The position numbers were made by a program, and so were the translations under genes. DNA of 64,000 bases from Xylogone sp. PMI_703 (taxonomy: Eukaryota; Ascomycota; Leotiomycetes), in NCBI GenBank assembly GCA_021399445.1, contig JAJTUQ010000017.1, positions 123,581-187,580 on the forward strand. Direction: 5' to 3'. Positions 30,501-44,491 of the stretch are shown here, piece by piece. How positions within the stretch are numbered: position 1 is the stretch's first letter; each line of letters opens with the position of its first letter. Below the pieces are notes generated by a model. The model worked only from the letters and a program-made list of their open reading frames with translations. It searched no databases and had not been told where the DNA came from.

Positions 30501-32033
30501 AAGGTTTTTTATTAATTCAAGGATATATAATACTTTTGTAAGTGTTATAGGTTATATATAACTTTTTACTTTTATCTATAAGGATATTATTCCTTGGTTA
30601 ATAACTTTTAATTTGAGTTTATTCATGATTAATATCTTGATAAGTATAAAGAGTCTAATGTAGTCTCTGAAAACTTCTTAGCAGTATATTATATAACAAG
30701 ATGTTCTAAAATTAATGACTTATATTAACTTTTCAGATTAAGGTTCTATAGAGTTATTAATAATAACTTAGTTTGTCTTTATAGTTATAGTTATATTAAT
30801 TATATTTTCAGCTTTAGTATTAGTTTTGCTTTTAGTAAGGGTAAGTAAAAGTCTTATATTATTATTGTTAATCTCATTTTTGGTATTCTTTTTGTCCTTT
30901 TTACACTTAAAGTAATCCTTTTTCATATAACTTGTTTTATTATAATAATAATATTTTCTAGTAAACTTTAGTTTCTTGCCTCTTTTTCTAGACTCTAAAA
31001 TACTAACTTTTAAAGCCTTTTCTTTAAGAGGCTCTTTAGGCTTAAACCGGTGTTCTATATTTATTAGCTTTTTTATTATTAACTTGTAATCTTTCTTTAT
31101 AAAGCTTTTTATTTCTAACTATAAGATCAAGGAGTTAAATTGTTTATTAATATCTTTAAAGGTCAGGAATAAGGATAATAATTTAATATAGTTTATAAGC
31201 TTCTCCTTAGGCTTAATCTCCTGTCACGACCCCGCAAGGTTGTAACAAGCGACCTGATTATAGGGCCTCCATAGCCGTCGCCTTAGTTAAATAAGTATAA
31301 ATTAAGACGGCTATCAGGGACCTGGTTATGGTATCGCTAGTACTATTGCATTACTAGTACTAGCGAAAGGATAGTACAAGTTCAACACTAGTACTATAAA
31401 AGGGGTTGTACAAGCTAAAGGATAGTACTATTGAAGTTGTAGTACTAACCTTTTGGTTGTACTAACTAGGTGGTAATATTATCGGGAAATTAGTATTACT
31501 TTTTCGCTTGTGCTAGTTATTTGCTTGTACGTGCAGATAGCTAGTACTAGCAAATAAGCGATCATATGAGGCGTATATCCTGTATATCGAGTATAAGGTA
31601 TAACCAATATACTCAATATACTAACCCTCACTATATAAGTAGATAGTTTCACAGTAGATAGGAGCCTCGTGCTCAACTCAATTGATTTACAGCATACCTG
31701 CACTTCATAGTAACTACCCTAAAGTCTTGTGAAGCTATTCTCTTGCCCTTTACCTTCATCTATCATTTGAGTGATAGATAACCCCATACCCTTGTAGGAA
31801 CGTTACATCTCCTTTATTTTGGCCTGTAAAGCGTTTAGTTCAATGTTAATAATAAGTACTAAGGCCAGAGAGTCTGTTTATAAAGATTTATAAGCCATGA
31901 AAATTTGTAGCTTAATACTTAATTATTTTATATCCTTAAGAATACTTATAACTTTCAAAACTTCTTATTACTTCTTAATTATATACTTTTAGAAGATTTT
32001 AGTTAATATATTATAATTATAAGAAATAATAAT
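27514..32033 (-). pseudogene. Polyprotein of copia C1, RIP-decayed
   Basis: Minus-strand order from the 3' end. RNase H has SMAESEYIALAEASKQ near 27940-27990, and an MVTDILTKPLQLQKF-type ending is near 27690. RT has ISLYINNIM with YINN at 28616-28627, where copia RT has YVDD (both Asp to Asn by RIP), then KDLGKVKSILGLRI. Integrase C-terminal part (29628-29831) has LTNTYLLVKFWENIVYITCY. A zinc knuckle near 30920-30960 reads YYYYNKTSYMKKDYFK, expected Cys now Tyr. Stops in every domain. The gag part continues to 32033 past the solo LTR. Confidence 0.8.
31222..31807 (+). repeat. Solo gypsy LTR inserted in copia C1
   Basis: Starts TGTCACGACCCCG and ends GGAACGTTACA (586 bp), with a perfect target duplication TCTCC at 31217-31221 and 31808-31812. 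It resembles the LTRs of element A (585 bp) and is less RIP-mutated than the surrounding copia. The single LTR with matching flanks shows deletion of the internal part by LTR-LTR recombination. Confidence 0.93.
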
Positions 32034-32591
32034 TGTCATAACTCTGTAAAGTTGTAACAAACGACCTAGTTATATAATCTTTATAGTTATTACCTTAATT
32101 AAATAAGTATAAGTTAAGACAATTATCAAAGACCTAGTTATAGTATTATTAATATTATCATATTATTAATATTAACGAAAGGATAATACAAATTCAACAT
32201 TTATATTATAAAAAAGATTATACAAATTATAAAATAATATTATCGAAATTGTAATATTAATCTTTTGGTTATATTAATTAAATAATAATATTATCGGAGA
32301 AATAATATTACTTTTCTACTTATGTTAATTATTTACTTATATATATAAAAAGCTAATATTAATAGATTAAGCAAACACTTAGATTAGATAAACGAATTCC
32401 ATAAATCCCATAAATCCTCAAAAAATCAATAAGATTAATAAAACTCAAAGAAAATTTATTCTTTATATAAATAAATAAATTTATAATAGATAAAAAATTT
32501 ATACTTAACCTAATTGATTTATAATATACTTATATTTTATAATAAAATTTTATAGATTAAGTTTTATTTATTCTTTTAACTTCTTAAGTTT
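32034..32591 (+). repeat. 5' LTR of gypsy F, first part
   Basis: Very AT-rich LTR aligned over its length to the gypsy LTR family; interrupted just before the U5 hairpin by element B after agttt. The missing end is found at 60352-60393. Confidence 0.85.
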
Positions 32592-33234
32592 TATTATAAC
32601 CTTATAGGGTTATGACAAGTGACTTGAGTATAAGGCTCTTATAGCCATTGCCTTAGTTAAATAAGTATAAGTTAAGACAGCTATCAAAGACCTGGTTATA
32701 GTATTGTTAATATTATCGTATTATTAGTATTAGCAAAAAAATAATATAAATTCAATATTAATATTATAAAAAAAGTTATACAAACTAAAGGATAATATTA
32801 TCAAAGTTATAATATTAATCCTTTAGTTATACTAATTAAGTAATAATATTATCAAGGAAATAATATTACTTTTCTGCTTATGTTAATTATTCGCTTATAT
32901 GTACAAAAAGTTAATACTAGCAAATAAGTAAGTATATGACAAAAAGGACTAGATAAGATTCCTTAGATCTAGGACCAGATAGGATTTCTTGGATCTAAGA
33001 CTAGATAAGATTTCCTGGATCCAGGAACGGAGAAATCCAGGAGGATTCAGTCATTAGTATATATTATATAAGTAGATAATTTTACAGTAAATAAAAGTTT
33101 CATGCTTAACTTAATTAATTTATAATATATTTGTATTTCATTATAAAATTCTACAATTTAAGTTTTATTTGTTCCCTTGGCTTCTTAAGCTTATTATTTA
33201 AATAATAACTAAATCCTAATATAAGAATGTTATA
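32592..33234 (+). repeat. 5' LTR of gypsy B
   Basis: Starts TATTATAACCTTA (mutated TGTCACGACCCTG) and ends GAATGTTATA, 643 bp. Near the end the U5 hairpin has become the perfect palindrome ttattatttaaataataa. The middle holds three near-repeats of a gatccaggac-like motif (about 32948-33040). Confidence 0.85.
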
Positions 33235-33275
33235 CTTTAAACACCATCTTCAGAAGTTTTACAGATTAAGTAAAA

Positions 33276-36200
33276 ATGAGTTAATTCAGAGATTCTTCAG
33301 ACCTTATCAAGTCCGAGGAGTTGTCCAAGGATATTAAAATAAATGATAAAGAGAATAACAAAAATAAGAACAATGACGATTATTACAGAATTTCGAAAGT
33401 TTAATTATTTGACTAATTTAATAGAACTTGTTCTAAGTTCATCAAGTATAAGTTATAAGTTATTGTATATTTCTATTTCAATAAAACAAAGTTTAATACT
33501 AAAGTTGATCAAATCTTATAAATTATTTTATACTTAGACAATATTACTTTTAACTAATTTTAACCTTATCTCCTGAATTATTTGACTACAGATGACAAGA
33601 CTCAATGTTAACAAATAACAATAAATATCTTTAGTAATATAAAAAAATTCTAAAATAACCTCAAAATAATATTCAAGACTATAAACAAAATAATTAACAT
33701 AAAACAAAAACTGAAAAAACTTAAGCAGAAAGACATTATTACTGATTATACTGTTGACTTCCGGAAACTGAAAATAATGATTTAATACAATGAAGAAACT
33801 AAAATAAACTTATATTATAACAAACTAAAGAAAAAAATAAAGGATAATATTATTAAAATAAATAAAAAGCTAAAAATCTTTAATAATTTAATCAGTAAAG
33901 TTATTATCTTTAATAACTAAAACTTTGAACAAAAGTTAAAGAAAAACTCAAGATAAGTTTACTTTAACAAAAAAGAACACAAAAGTTCTTATAAAAGAAA
34001 AAAGATAATTAATGTAAGAATTATTGTTAATAATAAAAAAAACAAAAAGTCTAATCTCAAAAAAAAAAGAAAACAAAAGTTTGACTTTATTCTTGAGTAA
34101 TATAAAGAATATAAGAAAAAAAAACTTTATTACAAATATAAACAAATAAAACATTAAGCATTAGAATATGATAACAAAGACAAAAGAAAATCCTAAAAAG
34201 TCAAAATAGTTTTAATAATATTTTTAGTAAAAGATTATAAGTCTTAAAGCTCAAGAGATGTCTTAATAATGAATTAAAGTAACTTTGACGAATTACCTGA
34301 AGATTTTAAAGATTAGTCAATAGATTAGATTTTATGAGTTTTTTTAATAAAAAACTTTACTGAAAAAGTTTATTATAACATTAAAAATATAATATTTTCA
34401 AGAATCTTTTCTTTAACCATGAATAAATTAAATATATTAGTGTTTATTATAGAGAAAATAGAATAATAAAGCTTAAAAACTATTAATCTTAATAATTTCT
34501 TTCTAGAAGAATATTAAAATATTATTAACCTGCCAGACTTATTTTTCCTAAAATAAATTAAAGAAAAGCCAATGATCTATAAAAAGTTTTAGAACAATTT
34601 TTATTAAGTTAAATAAGAATCCTCGAAAAAAAAAGAATATATTAAAATTTCATTAATATATTCTTTATTTATAATGTTTAAAAAGTCAAAACTTAACCAA
34701 AGATAAGCCAAGGATTCTTTCTGAAAGATCTTCTGGAGTTTTAAGCTTTTTAACTATATAAAGTATAAGGATTTTATAGTTTAACTGTATTAAACAAATA
34801 AATTACAAATAAATAAAAAAATAATACTAATTAGTATAACTTTCTATCTTAATAAAAATTATATAAAAACTTAAAGATTAATCAAAAAAAATATTTTTTA
34901 AGATATATTACTTCAGTAAAACAAATTTCTTTAGTATAGAATATAAAAGCTAAAAGTAATAATTAAGATTGTATAAACTAATTTCGAAAAAATCGTTATT
35001 AGTAATTTATACCATGATAACCTAATATTTTATTCTTTAAGAGAAAACATATAACTATCTAAACAGGACTTCTCTGTATGAGTTATATACTATAAGGACA
35101 AAAAAAAAATATATTAGACAAGAAAAAAAATATATCAAAAAATAACATTTTATACAGAATATCAAGAGTAATATTATAATTATAGAATAAATCATTATTA
35201 TGAATTTAACAATGAATTTAACAATGAATAAATACTTCTTAAGAAATATGTTAATAACTTATTTAACATGAGTAAGCCCAAGAAATAAGCTTTATTATAA
35301 TTAACCTGAGAAGAGGAATTTAATATTGAGTTTATATTAAATATGTTCATAGCAAAAGAAAAAAACGTTATTTACTTGAATGTCAAATTTAGTAATAAAA
35401 AACTTAAAGTAATAATAAACTCTGGAAACTAGATTAACTTTATATTGTTTATAATTATTAAGTTATTAAAGACATCTATAGAAACCTTTAATTAATCCTT
35501 ATGAATAACTAATAATTCCATTAATAAAAAAAGAATATTTGCTAAAACCAAATCCTTTGTTATAAGAATTGGTAATCATTAAGAAAAGATTTAATTTAAG
35601 ATTTCAGTCTTAGAAAAAGAAAATATTATTTTAGGATAACCTTGGCTAAAGTTCTATAACCTGGATATTAACTAGAAAATTAAGAAATTAATATTTAAAT
35701 ATTATTATGACATTATACCAAAGAAATAGTTAATATAAGATGTTTTCGTTATTAAAGTAATTCAGGATAATCTCCAAAACTAGTTAAATACTTTTCTTGA
35801 CAAGTATTAAGACTATTATGAATTGTTTATTTTATAATCAAAGAATATAACTTTATCTTTATATAAAAAATAAGACCATGAAATTATTTTCTAAGAAAAC
35901 ATAATACTTTTGTATAAATCTATTTACAGAATTAATTTTGTAAAAGATAAGATCTTGAGAAAGTAATTAGATGAACAGAGTATAAAGAGCTTTTATAAAA
36001 AGTCAAGCTTTTTGTAAAAAATGTTATTAATATAAACGTTAAAGTCAGATGATCCCAAGGAAAAATTATGTAGAAATTACAGAAATTTAAATAATAAAAC
36101 TATAAAAAACAAATATTTATTACTTTATATTAATGATATATAAAATATACTTATTAGAGCAAAATATTTCACGAAATTAAACTTTGTTATAAGATTTAAT

Positions 36201-36860
36201 TTAATAAAAATCAAAGAAAAATACAAATAATACATTGTTATTCGAACTAAATATAGACTTTATAAGCTTTTAATCATACTTTTCAGTTTGATAAATATAT
36301 TAACAACTATACAAAAAGTGAATAATATAATCTTGAGACTATATTTAGATAATATCTTGATTTATTTTAAGATATTAGAAAAACACAGACAATACATTTG
36401 TACTATATTTAAAACATTAATCAATAATAACATAAAGTATAAACTGATTAAATATTAATTTAATATAACAGAAATAAAATTTCTAAGTAAAATAATTTCA
36501 GATAAAGAATTTCGAATAAACCCAGAAAAAGTAAAAATTATTAAAGAATAACTTATTCTTAAAATGGTCAAGAAAGTTTAGTAATTTAATGAATTTGTTA
36601 ATTATTATAAATATTATATAACAAGTTATTCAGTAAAGACTGATTTGTTAACAGAATTAACGAAAAAAAATATACTTTTTGTTTAAAAAAAAAGGTAAAA
36701 AAGAGTTTTCCAAGAAATTAAGAATTAATATAATAAAAACAAAATATTAACTTATATTAATCCTGAAAAACTATATTAACTAAAAATAGACATCTCAGAT
36801 AAAGTATTAGAAAAAGTCTTATTACAGAAAAATAACAAAGAATGTTAAAAGTCAGTAATC
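33276..36860 (+). pseudogene. gag-pol of gypsy B, first segment
   Basis: Gag begins MS-stop-FRDSSDLIKSEELSKD. The zinc-knuckle region is near 34130. Protease near 35400 reads INSGN where VDSGS is expected. The conserved stop between PR and RT is TAA (near 35965) followed by TTA GAT GAA. RT near 36340 reads YLDNILIY (YLDD to YLDN). The segment ends in RNase H at the C2 insertion. Stops throughout. Confidence 0.8.
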
Positions 36861-36915
36861 TGTTGAGATTATGACCATTAAGCTCATATTATGGAAGTGT
36901 TGGTTCACTAGGCAC
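36861..36915 (-). repeat. 3' LTR of copia C2, outer piece
   Basis: TGTTGAGATTATGACC to TTCACTAGGCAC; gypsy D enters after ggcac. The remainder is at 44317-44491. Confidence 0.9.
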
Positions 36916-37572
36916 TGTCACGACCCTGCAAGGTTGTGACAAGCAACCTGATTATAGGGCCTCTATAGCCTTCACCTTAGTTAAATAAGTATAAGATAAG
37001 ACAGCTATCAGGGTCCTGGTTATGGTATTGCTAGTACTATCGCATTATTAGTACTAGCGAAAGGATAGTACAAGTTCAACACTAATATTATAGAAAGGGT
37101 TGTACAAGCTAAAGGATAGTATTATCGGAATTATAGTACTAACCCTTTGGTTGTACTAGCTAAGTGGAAGTACTATTGGAGAAATAGTATTACTTTTCCG
37201 CTTGTACTAGCGATTTGCTTATATGTGCAAAAAGTTAATATTAATAATTAAATAAATATCTGGATTAACTAAGACGATCAGTCAGATCAGTACTGATCGA
37301 CATGACCTGGAGGGATCAGGAGGATTAGTACTGATCGTACTGATTCTATGATCAGTTGAGCTCGAACTGATCTATCTGATCCCAAGGTTCGTTCACTTTA
37401 TAAGTAGATAATTTTACAGTAGATAGAAGCCTTATGCTTAACTCAATTGATTTACAATATACTTACATTTCATAATAACTATCTTAAACTATAGTAAAAT
37501 TATTCTCTTACCCTTTATCTTCATCTATCATTTGAGTAATAAATAATCTTAAACCTTTGTAAAAACATTATA
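36916..37572 (+). repeat. 5' LTR of gypsy D
   Basis: TGTCACGACCCTG to AAACATTATA. The middle (about 37270-37390) contains repeated gatcagt/actgatc motifs forming inverted repeats. Confidence 0.92.
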
Positions 37573-37601
37573 CTTTAAGTATCTTGAAACTCGAAGGTAT
37601 T

Positions 37602-40600
37602 ATGGCTGGAGACTCATCTTTACAACAAAACTCTCAAGCCCTTGAGGCTAATCTTAATTCGATAACTAACTTTATTAAAAGAAAGCTGGACCTAGGAAAG
37701 ATCAAAAACTTTAAAGGAGACAGGTTTAAGCTAAAATTTTTCAAGTTCTGAACTTATTTATATTTAAACTTATATAAAAATAAGTTTCAAAATGACTTTC
37801 AACAGATTATATAACTATTTACTTACCTAGAAGGAGAAACATTACAATAGGCCTTATTATATGTAAAGAACTTTGAGAACTTTACCGAAAAAAATGAAGA
37901 AAGATGGCAAGATATTATTAACTTGTTTATATTTTTTAAGAGCTTTAAAGAAGAAATAGAAAGAGTCTTCAGGAATCTTCATAAAACGGATAGGGCAGAA
38001 TAGCAATTATATACCTTAAAATAGACTAACTTTATTTTTATTTATAATATTAAATTCTGGTAGTTAAGTAATATGACTAGCTGGGAGGACAGAACATTGA
38101 TGTTTTAGTATTACTAAAGGTTGAAAGAATTTATTAAAGATAAATTGGCTCATATTAAACCTCACCCGGATATGTTAGTTAAGTAGATGAAGGAGGCCAA
38201 GGAGATTGATAATTTTTAATATGAATAATATATAGAAAAGAAAGAAAGAATTCTTTATTCTTTACAGATAAATAAACGAAAAAGTTATATTAATGATTAA
38301 GAAGATTTAATAAATTTTGATAAAATTACAGGAAGAAGAAGATAAAGTCTAAAGAATTATAATAAAGGATTACCAAAAAGAAAAAACAAGTATAACCTGA
38401 CTCTTGAGCAATATAAAGAAAAGAAAGAAAAGAAACTTTGTTATAAGTATAGACAAGTTAGATATACTGCCTAAGAACACAGTAATAAGGACAAAAGAAA
38501 GCCAAAGGAGGCTAAGACTATATCTATGGTGTCCTTGACCAAAGATAATGAATTCTATAGTTTAAATAACATCTTATTAATAAGATAGAACAACTCTGAC
38601 AAGTTACTAAAGAATATTAAAGATTGGTCCATAGACTAGATCTTGCGAATTTTTCTTACAGAAGACCTTACGACGGAAGTTTATTATGATACTAAGAGTA
38701 CGACATCTTCAGGAGTCTTTTTTATTATTATTAATGAGTTAGACATATTAATGTTTGTTAAAGAAGAAGTAAAACGACAAGACTTAAAAACTATTAACCC
38801 TGATAACTTCTTTCCAAAAAAATATTAAGACATTATTGATTTACTGGACCTGTTCCTCCCAGGACAAGTTAAAGAAGAACCGATAATCCATGAAAAATTT
38901 CAGGACAGTTTCAATCAAGTTAACTAAGAATCCCCAAAAGGAAAAAGATATACTAAAATTTCACTAGTATATTTTCCATACATAATATTCAAGACATCAG
39001 AACTTAACCAAAGAATAACAAAAGAATCTTTTCGGAAAATCTTCTGGGGTTCTGAATTCTTTAATTATATAAAGTAAAAGGACTTTATCGCCTAACCTTA
39101 TTAAACAAATAAGTCATAAATAAGTAAAAGAATAATATTGGTTAAAATAAACTCTTTACTCTGATGAAAGTTATGTAAAAACCTAGAGACTAGTCAAAAG
39201 AAATATTTTTTGGGATATATTACTCTAGTAAGATAAGCTTTTCTAGTATGGAATATAGAAATTAAGAACAATAATTAAAATTATATAATTTAACTTCAAA
39301 AAAATTGTTATCAGCGGATTATATTATGATGACCTAGTACTTTATTTTCTAGAAGAAAACATATAACCACCCTGACAAGACTCTTATGCCTAGGTTATAT
39401 ATTATAAAGATCAAGAAAAAATGTATTAGGCTAAGAAAAAAGTACATCAAGAAACAATTTTCTATATAAAGCATCAAGAACAAGGTTATAACTATGGGAT
39501 AAATTATTATTATGAGTTTAACGATGAATAAATATTCTTTAAAAAATATATTAATAACCTATTTAACCTGAGGAAGCCCAGAGCAAGGAAAATACTGCCT
39601 CAAATAACTCGAGAAGAAGAATTTAATACAGAATTTACCTTTGATGTGTTTATGGCTAACGAAGAAGAAGTTATCCAGTTAAATGTTAAATTTGATAACA
39701 AAAACCTTAAAGTCTTAATGAATTCGGGAAGTTAGATTAACTTAATCTTGTCATAAGTTATTAAGACAATAAACATATAAACTGAAATCTATAATTAGTC
39801 CTTATGAATAACTAATAGCTTATTGGCAAAAGAAAGAGTGTTCGCTAGAATTAAACTATTTATTATAAAGATTAAAAATTACCAAGAACAAATCTGATTT
39901 GAGGTTTCTTTTTTGGAAAAGAAGATATTATCCTGGGATAATTTTGGTTAGAATTCTATGACTTAAACATTAACTGGAAAACAAAGAAATTGACATTTAA
40001 ATGTTACTATAGTACTAGACTAAAGAAATAGCTTACATAAGATGTTTTTGTTATTGAACTTGTTCAGGATGACCTTCAGAATAAACTGGACACTCTCCCG
40101 GAAAAATACCAAGATTACCATGAGTTATTTACTTTATGACCGAAAAATGTAGCTTTATCTTCATACAAAGAATGAGATTACGAAATCATTCTCCAGGAAA
40201 GTATAACCCTTTTATATAGACTTATTTATAAGACAAATCTTATTAGGGATAAGATCCTGAAAGAGTGACTAAATGAATAGACCACGAAGAGCTTTTACAG
40301 GGAGTCGAGCTCTTTGTAGGGAGTACTATTAATATAGGCACTAAAGTCAGACGATTCCCGGGGAAGATTATATGGAGATTATAGAAATTTAAACAGTAAA
40401 ACTATAAAAAACAAATATTCATTATTTTGTATTGATAGTATACAAGATATACTTATTAAAGCCAGATATTTCACGAAATTAAACTTTGTTACAGGATTCA
40501 ACTTGATAAGGATCAAGGAAGGACATAAGTAGTATATTGTTATTCGAACTAAGTATGAACTTTATAAACTTTTGGTCATACTTTTTGGTCTGACAAATGT

Positions 40601-43090
40601 ATTAATGATTATGTAAAAAATGAGTAATATAATCTTAAGATTATATTTGGATTATTTTATAATAATGTATTTGGATAATATCTTGATTTATTCTAAGACG
40701 TTAGAAAAATATAAACAATATATTTGTATTATATTTAAAACATTGATCAATAATAACATAAAATATAAATTAACTAAATACCAGTTTAACACGACAGAAA
40801 TGAAATTCTTAAGTAAAATAATTTCGGACAAAGGATTCCGAATGGACCCAGAGAAAGTAAAAGCTATCAGAGAATGATTTACTCTAAAAATGGTCAAAAA
40901 AATCCAACAGTTTAACAGACTTGTTAATTATTATAGATATTATATAATAACTTACTCAAAGATAACTGGCCTGTTGACGGAATTAACGAAGAAAGATATA
41001 CTTTTCGTTTGGGAAAAAAAATAAAAGAGAGCCTTCCAAGAAGTTAAAGATCAGTTCGACAAAGACCGAATATTGGCCCATGTTGATCCCGAGAAACCAT
41101 ACTTACTAGAAACAGACACCTCAAGTAAGGTGTTAAATAAAATCTTGTTACAAAAGGATGACAAAGGACGTTAAAGACTAGTAATCTTCTATTCTCGAAA
41201 GTTTATTCTAGCAGAGTTAAACTATGACATCTACAAAAAAGAACTTTTGGCCATCATAGATTACTGTAAGTATTAAAAGGTTTATTTATATAATACTAAA
41301 CATTTATTCGAGATTTTATCAAACCACAAAAATCTAACAACCTTCATGACCACTAAAAATCTCAACAGTAAACAAATACATTAGTACAAAACATTAGTAC
41401 AATACGATTTCAGGATTCGCCATATCCAAGGATCAGAGAACATTAAAGCTGATGCTTTAAACAGACGACCAGATTACATAAAAAAAGTTTTAAACAAGAA
41501 TTTACTATGTTTAAAAAAAAAGGTAATATTTTACACTTTAACCACATACAAGTATTAGCAGTCATATAAGTTATTAACGAGGAATAACTAAAAAAGATCA
41601 AGTTAATTACTGCAGAAAAAAAAGAAATCTCTAAAGATCTTAAAGCCAGTTAGCTCAAGGATCAGGAATTTCCGGGCATTTGGCTAAAGGACAGGAAAGT
41701 ATTCATCCCATTAATAATTACTTAAGAGTTTGTGAAAGAATAACATGAATTACCTATATATAGTCACTAAAGAATTACAAAGACCAAGAACTAACTATAA
41801 TAAGAATTCTTTATCTTTAAACTCTAGTAAGAAGTTACTAAAGTCGTCAATAACTATAATATTTATCACAAAGCTAGAACATCAAGGAAAAAGCCAGTAA
41901 GACAATTGATGTTTCTTCAGATACCAGAAAAGTCTTGGACTTCTATTTCATAAGATTTCATCACAAGATTACCTTTATCAAGAAATGTCAACAGACCAGA
42001 TAAAGATTACTATAACTTTATTCTTACTATAATGAATAAACTTACGAAGTACTTTATCATGTTATCATAGAAAAAAACATAAACAGCTAAAGATTTAGCA
42101 GAAATTACGATTTCCAGGGTCATAACAAATTATAATATCTTAACAAAAATTATTTCAGACAAAAATAAGTTTTTTATGTCAAAATTCTGGGAAACAATCT
42201 GTAAAAGATTAAGCATTAAAAGAAAAATCACCACAAAGAAATAGACTCAGACAGATAGTCAGATTAAGCAAGTAAACTAGATCATAGGAGTTTATCTTCG
42301 TTGTTACATAAATTACAAACAGTCAAATTGAAAAGATCTTTTACCAATAACGTAATTAGTATATAATAACACAAAAAGCAAAACTATTAAAGTTATACCT
42401 TTCTTTGTGAATTATAACTACAAAGCCTAAACCCACTTCATAAAAACAAAAGTAAAAAACATTTCTAAGATAACTGAATAATAAGCAAATAAATTAGAGA
42501 AAATCTATAATCACTTAAAGTATAATATTAAATTCGTACAAGAACATATGAAAAAATACTATAATCAAAAATATAATATAAAACCTAAGTTTAAAAAAAA
42601 GGATAAAGTTTATATCATCCATAGATTTATCAAAACGACAAAATTAAACAATAAATTAAACTAAAAAAAGATTAGATTATACAAAATCAAAAAGAAACTA
42701 AGAAATCTGACATATAAACTAAAATTCTTTAATATTATATAAATATACTTAGTATTTTATATAACTATACTAGAAAAAGTACTATCAGGATCATTACTAG
42801 CTCCAGACTTAGAACTAAAATAAGATTTAAACATAGAATAAAAAGTAAAAGAAATCTTAGATGATAAGTTAATAAGGAATAAGAAATAATACTTGGTCAG
42901 ATGAAAAGAATAAGAAAAGTATAAATGGTTAGATACATAAGAACCAGAGAAATACTTTATTAATTCTAATAAGCTCCTGGAGGTGTATGAACAGACGAAA
43001 TAAGCCAGGATAGATCGAATAAAATATTAGTATAAATAAGGAAATTAACGTCAGAGGAGAAGGCCTCAGAAGGACTAGTCTCTGTTTACT
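37602..43090 (+). pseudogene. gag-pol of gypsy D, RIP-decayed
   Basis: Gag ATG at 37602, again 30 nt after the LTR (MAGDSSLQQNSQALEANL). The zinc knuckle near 38440 reads CYKYRQVRYTA-stop-EH, keeping the His at the fourth position. Protease near 39715 reads LMNSGS (Asp to Asn). The conserved TGA CTA stop is near 40266. RT at 40620-40877 has YLDNILIYSKTLE. RNase H reads LLETDTSSKVL near 41100, and RADALSRR appears as KADALNRR. Integrase extends to about 42400. The 3' end is placed by analogy with G. Confidence 0.85.
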
Positions 43091-43565
43091 GAATAATTTC
43101 TGCCTGTCGGAGTGTTTCTTTTTCCTTCTGTTCTTGATCAAGTTTTTCTTTTTCCTTCTTAACATCTAATTTATCTAAAGTACTAAACCCTCTCCGGAGT
43201 ATCTCACCAGTGCAGGACCGAAGTTGTTGTTGTTATATATCAAGTCTAAGAAATTTAGCTAAAGCCTCCTTGTGATCAGCCTTTAACCAGGCTTTTTTAC
43301 AGGCTATCCTGTCTTATTTCTCAGAACTTAAAAGAAGAGTATCACATTTCGTATAGCCTCCGGCTTTTATGTATTCTATGTAGTAACGAGAACTTTTCGC
43401 TATAATATAATCTAGTTTCTTCCTTTTATAATATGAACACAAGAATAACATCAAAATTTCTGTGGATTTAATTTGAGAATACAATTTACTGTAATTTTCA
43501 GTTGTCAGAACCTTTTACCTTTCTAAGTCAATAAACTCTTCATTAACTGAATACTTTGAGGATAT
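42966..43565 (-). pseudogene. Antisense Zn2Cys6-like ORF of gypsy D (RIP-broken)
   Basis: A single frame of 200 codons including stop, antisense to pol; start ATA (from ATG). The cluster reads CSYYKRKKLDY, then RYYIEYIKAGGYTKC. First and last Cys are kept and the four others are Tyr at exactly the positions of Cys 4, 11, 20 and 23 in element G, numbering from the first. ILRRGLSTLDKLDVKKEKEK matches MLRRGLKSLDELDAVEEKER of G. The tail SSDVNFLIYTNILFDLSWL and the end VHTPPGAY-stop match G's SDADFFAYADVPFDPSWL and VRTPPGAH-stop. Few stops considering the level of decay. Confidence 0.75.
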
Positions 43566-43655
43566 AATAAAAAGGAAAAGAAGTTTGGATTTTTACGAGA
43601 CCTTTCATGCCTTAATTATAAGCTTTAGGACGGAGCTAAGTTAGGAAGGGGATAG

Positions 43656-44311
43656 TGTTATAACCCTACAAAGTTATGACAAGTAATCTGATTATAGGGC
43701 CTCTATAGCCTTTACCTTAATTAAATAAGTATAAGATAAGATAGTTATCAAGGTCCTGATTATGGTATTATTAGTATTATTGCATTATTAGTATTAACGA
43801 AAGAATAATACAAGTTCAATACTAATATTATAGAAAGGGTTGTATAAGCTAAAGGATAATACTATTAGAATTATAGTATTACCCTTTGGTTATATTAACT
43901 AAGTGGAAGTATTATCGGAGAAATAGTATTACCTTTTCATTTGTGCTAACGATTTGCTTATACGTGCAAAAAACTAATACTAACAATTAAGCAAGTATCT
44001 AGATTAGCTAAGACGATCAGTCAGATCAGTGCTGATCGACATAACCCAGAGGGATCAGGAGGATCAGTATTGATCGTACTGATTCCACGATCAGTTGAGC
44101 TCAAACTGATCCATCTGATCTTAAGGTTCGTTCACTCTATAAGTAAATAATTTCACAGTAAATAAAAGCCTTGTGCTCAACTTAATTAATTTACAGTATA
44201 CTTGCATTTCATAGTAATTATCCTAAACCATAATAAAGTTATTCTCTTGCCCTTTACCTTCATCTATCATTTGAGTGATAGATAACCCTAAACCCTTGTA
44301 GGAACGTTACA
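43656..44311 (+). repeat. 3' LTR of gypsy D
   Basis: TGTTATAACCC to GGAACGTTACA, 656 bp, preceded by polypurine tract aggaaggggatag. Confidence 0.92.
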
Positions 44312-44316
44312 GGTAC

Positions 44317-44491
44317 TACTATATTGTAGGGTTGAATAGGCTTATATTAGCTTATACATTGTATGTTTTTACTTGTGCTCAGTATTTAAGGAGTTGAACC
44401 CTTAAATACTCTCTTACCGGATTATTAGTCGTTTCACTCTGATTACATAGTTACCGAGCGCCAGTATGCTCTGCTCCTATAATTCCTAACA
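44317..44491 (-). repeat. 3' LTR of copia C2, inner piece
   Basis: Continuation after the gypsy D insertion, ending TTCCTAACA. It contains the palindrome tatttaaggagttgaaccc/ttaaata shared with the LTRs at 49715 and 62295. The Pol-side sequence follows directly. Confidence 0.88.

Larger units (their letters stand above)
27181..32033 (-). mobile_element. Ty1/copia element C1 (RIP-decayed, 5' part beyond insertions)
   Basis: The left boundary is a 3' LTR (27181-27513) preceded by ggcta, the presumed target copy. The polyprotein runs on the minus strand from RNase H near the LTR toward gag. A solo gypsy LTR (31222-31807, TSD TCTCC) interrupts it, and gypsy F enters at 32034. The 5' LTR is not in the window, presumably beyond F. 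It is a different family from C2: its LTR shares no obvious sequence. Confidence 0.8.
36916..44311 (+). mobile_element. Ty3/gypsy element D (complete, RIP-decayed)
   Basis: LTRs of 657 and 656 bp with target copies ggcac (36911-36915) and ggtac (44312-44316), differing by one C-to-T. Inserted in the 3' LTR of copia C2; the uninterrupted LTRs at 49715 and 62295 confirm the junction. Its LTR has a distinctive gatcagt-rich middle not present in A or G, so it is another subfamily. Confidence 0.93.

Noticed and set aside
33276..36860. Small A/T-rich ORFs in gypsy B and F as genes
   Set aside because: They are fragments between RIP stops or reverse shadows of gag-pol.
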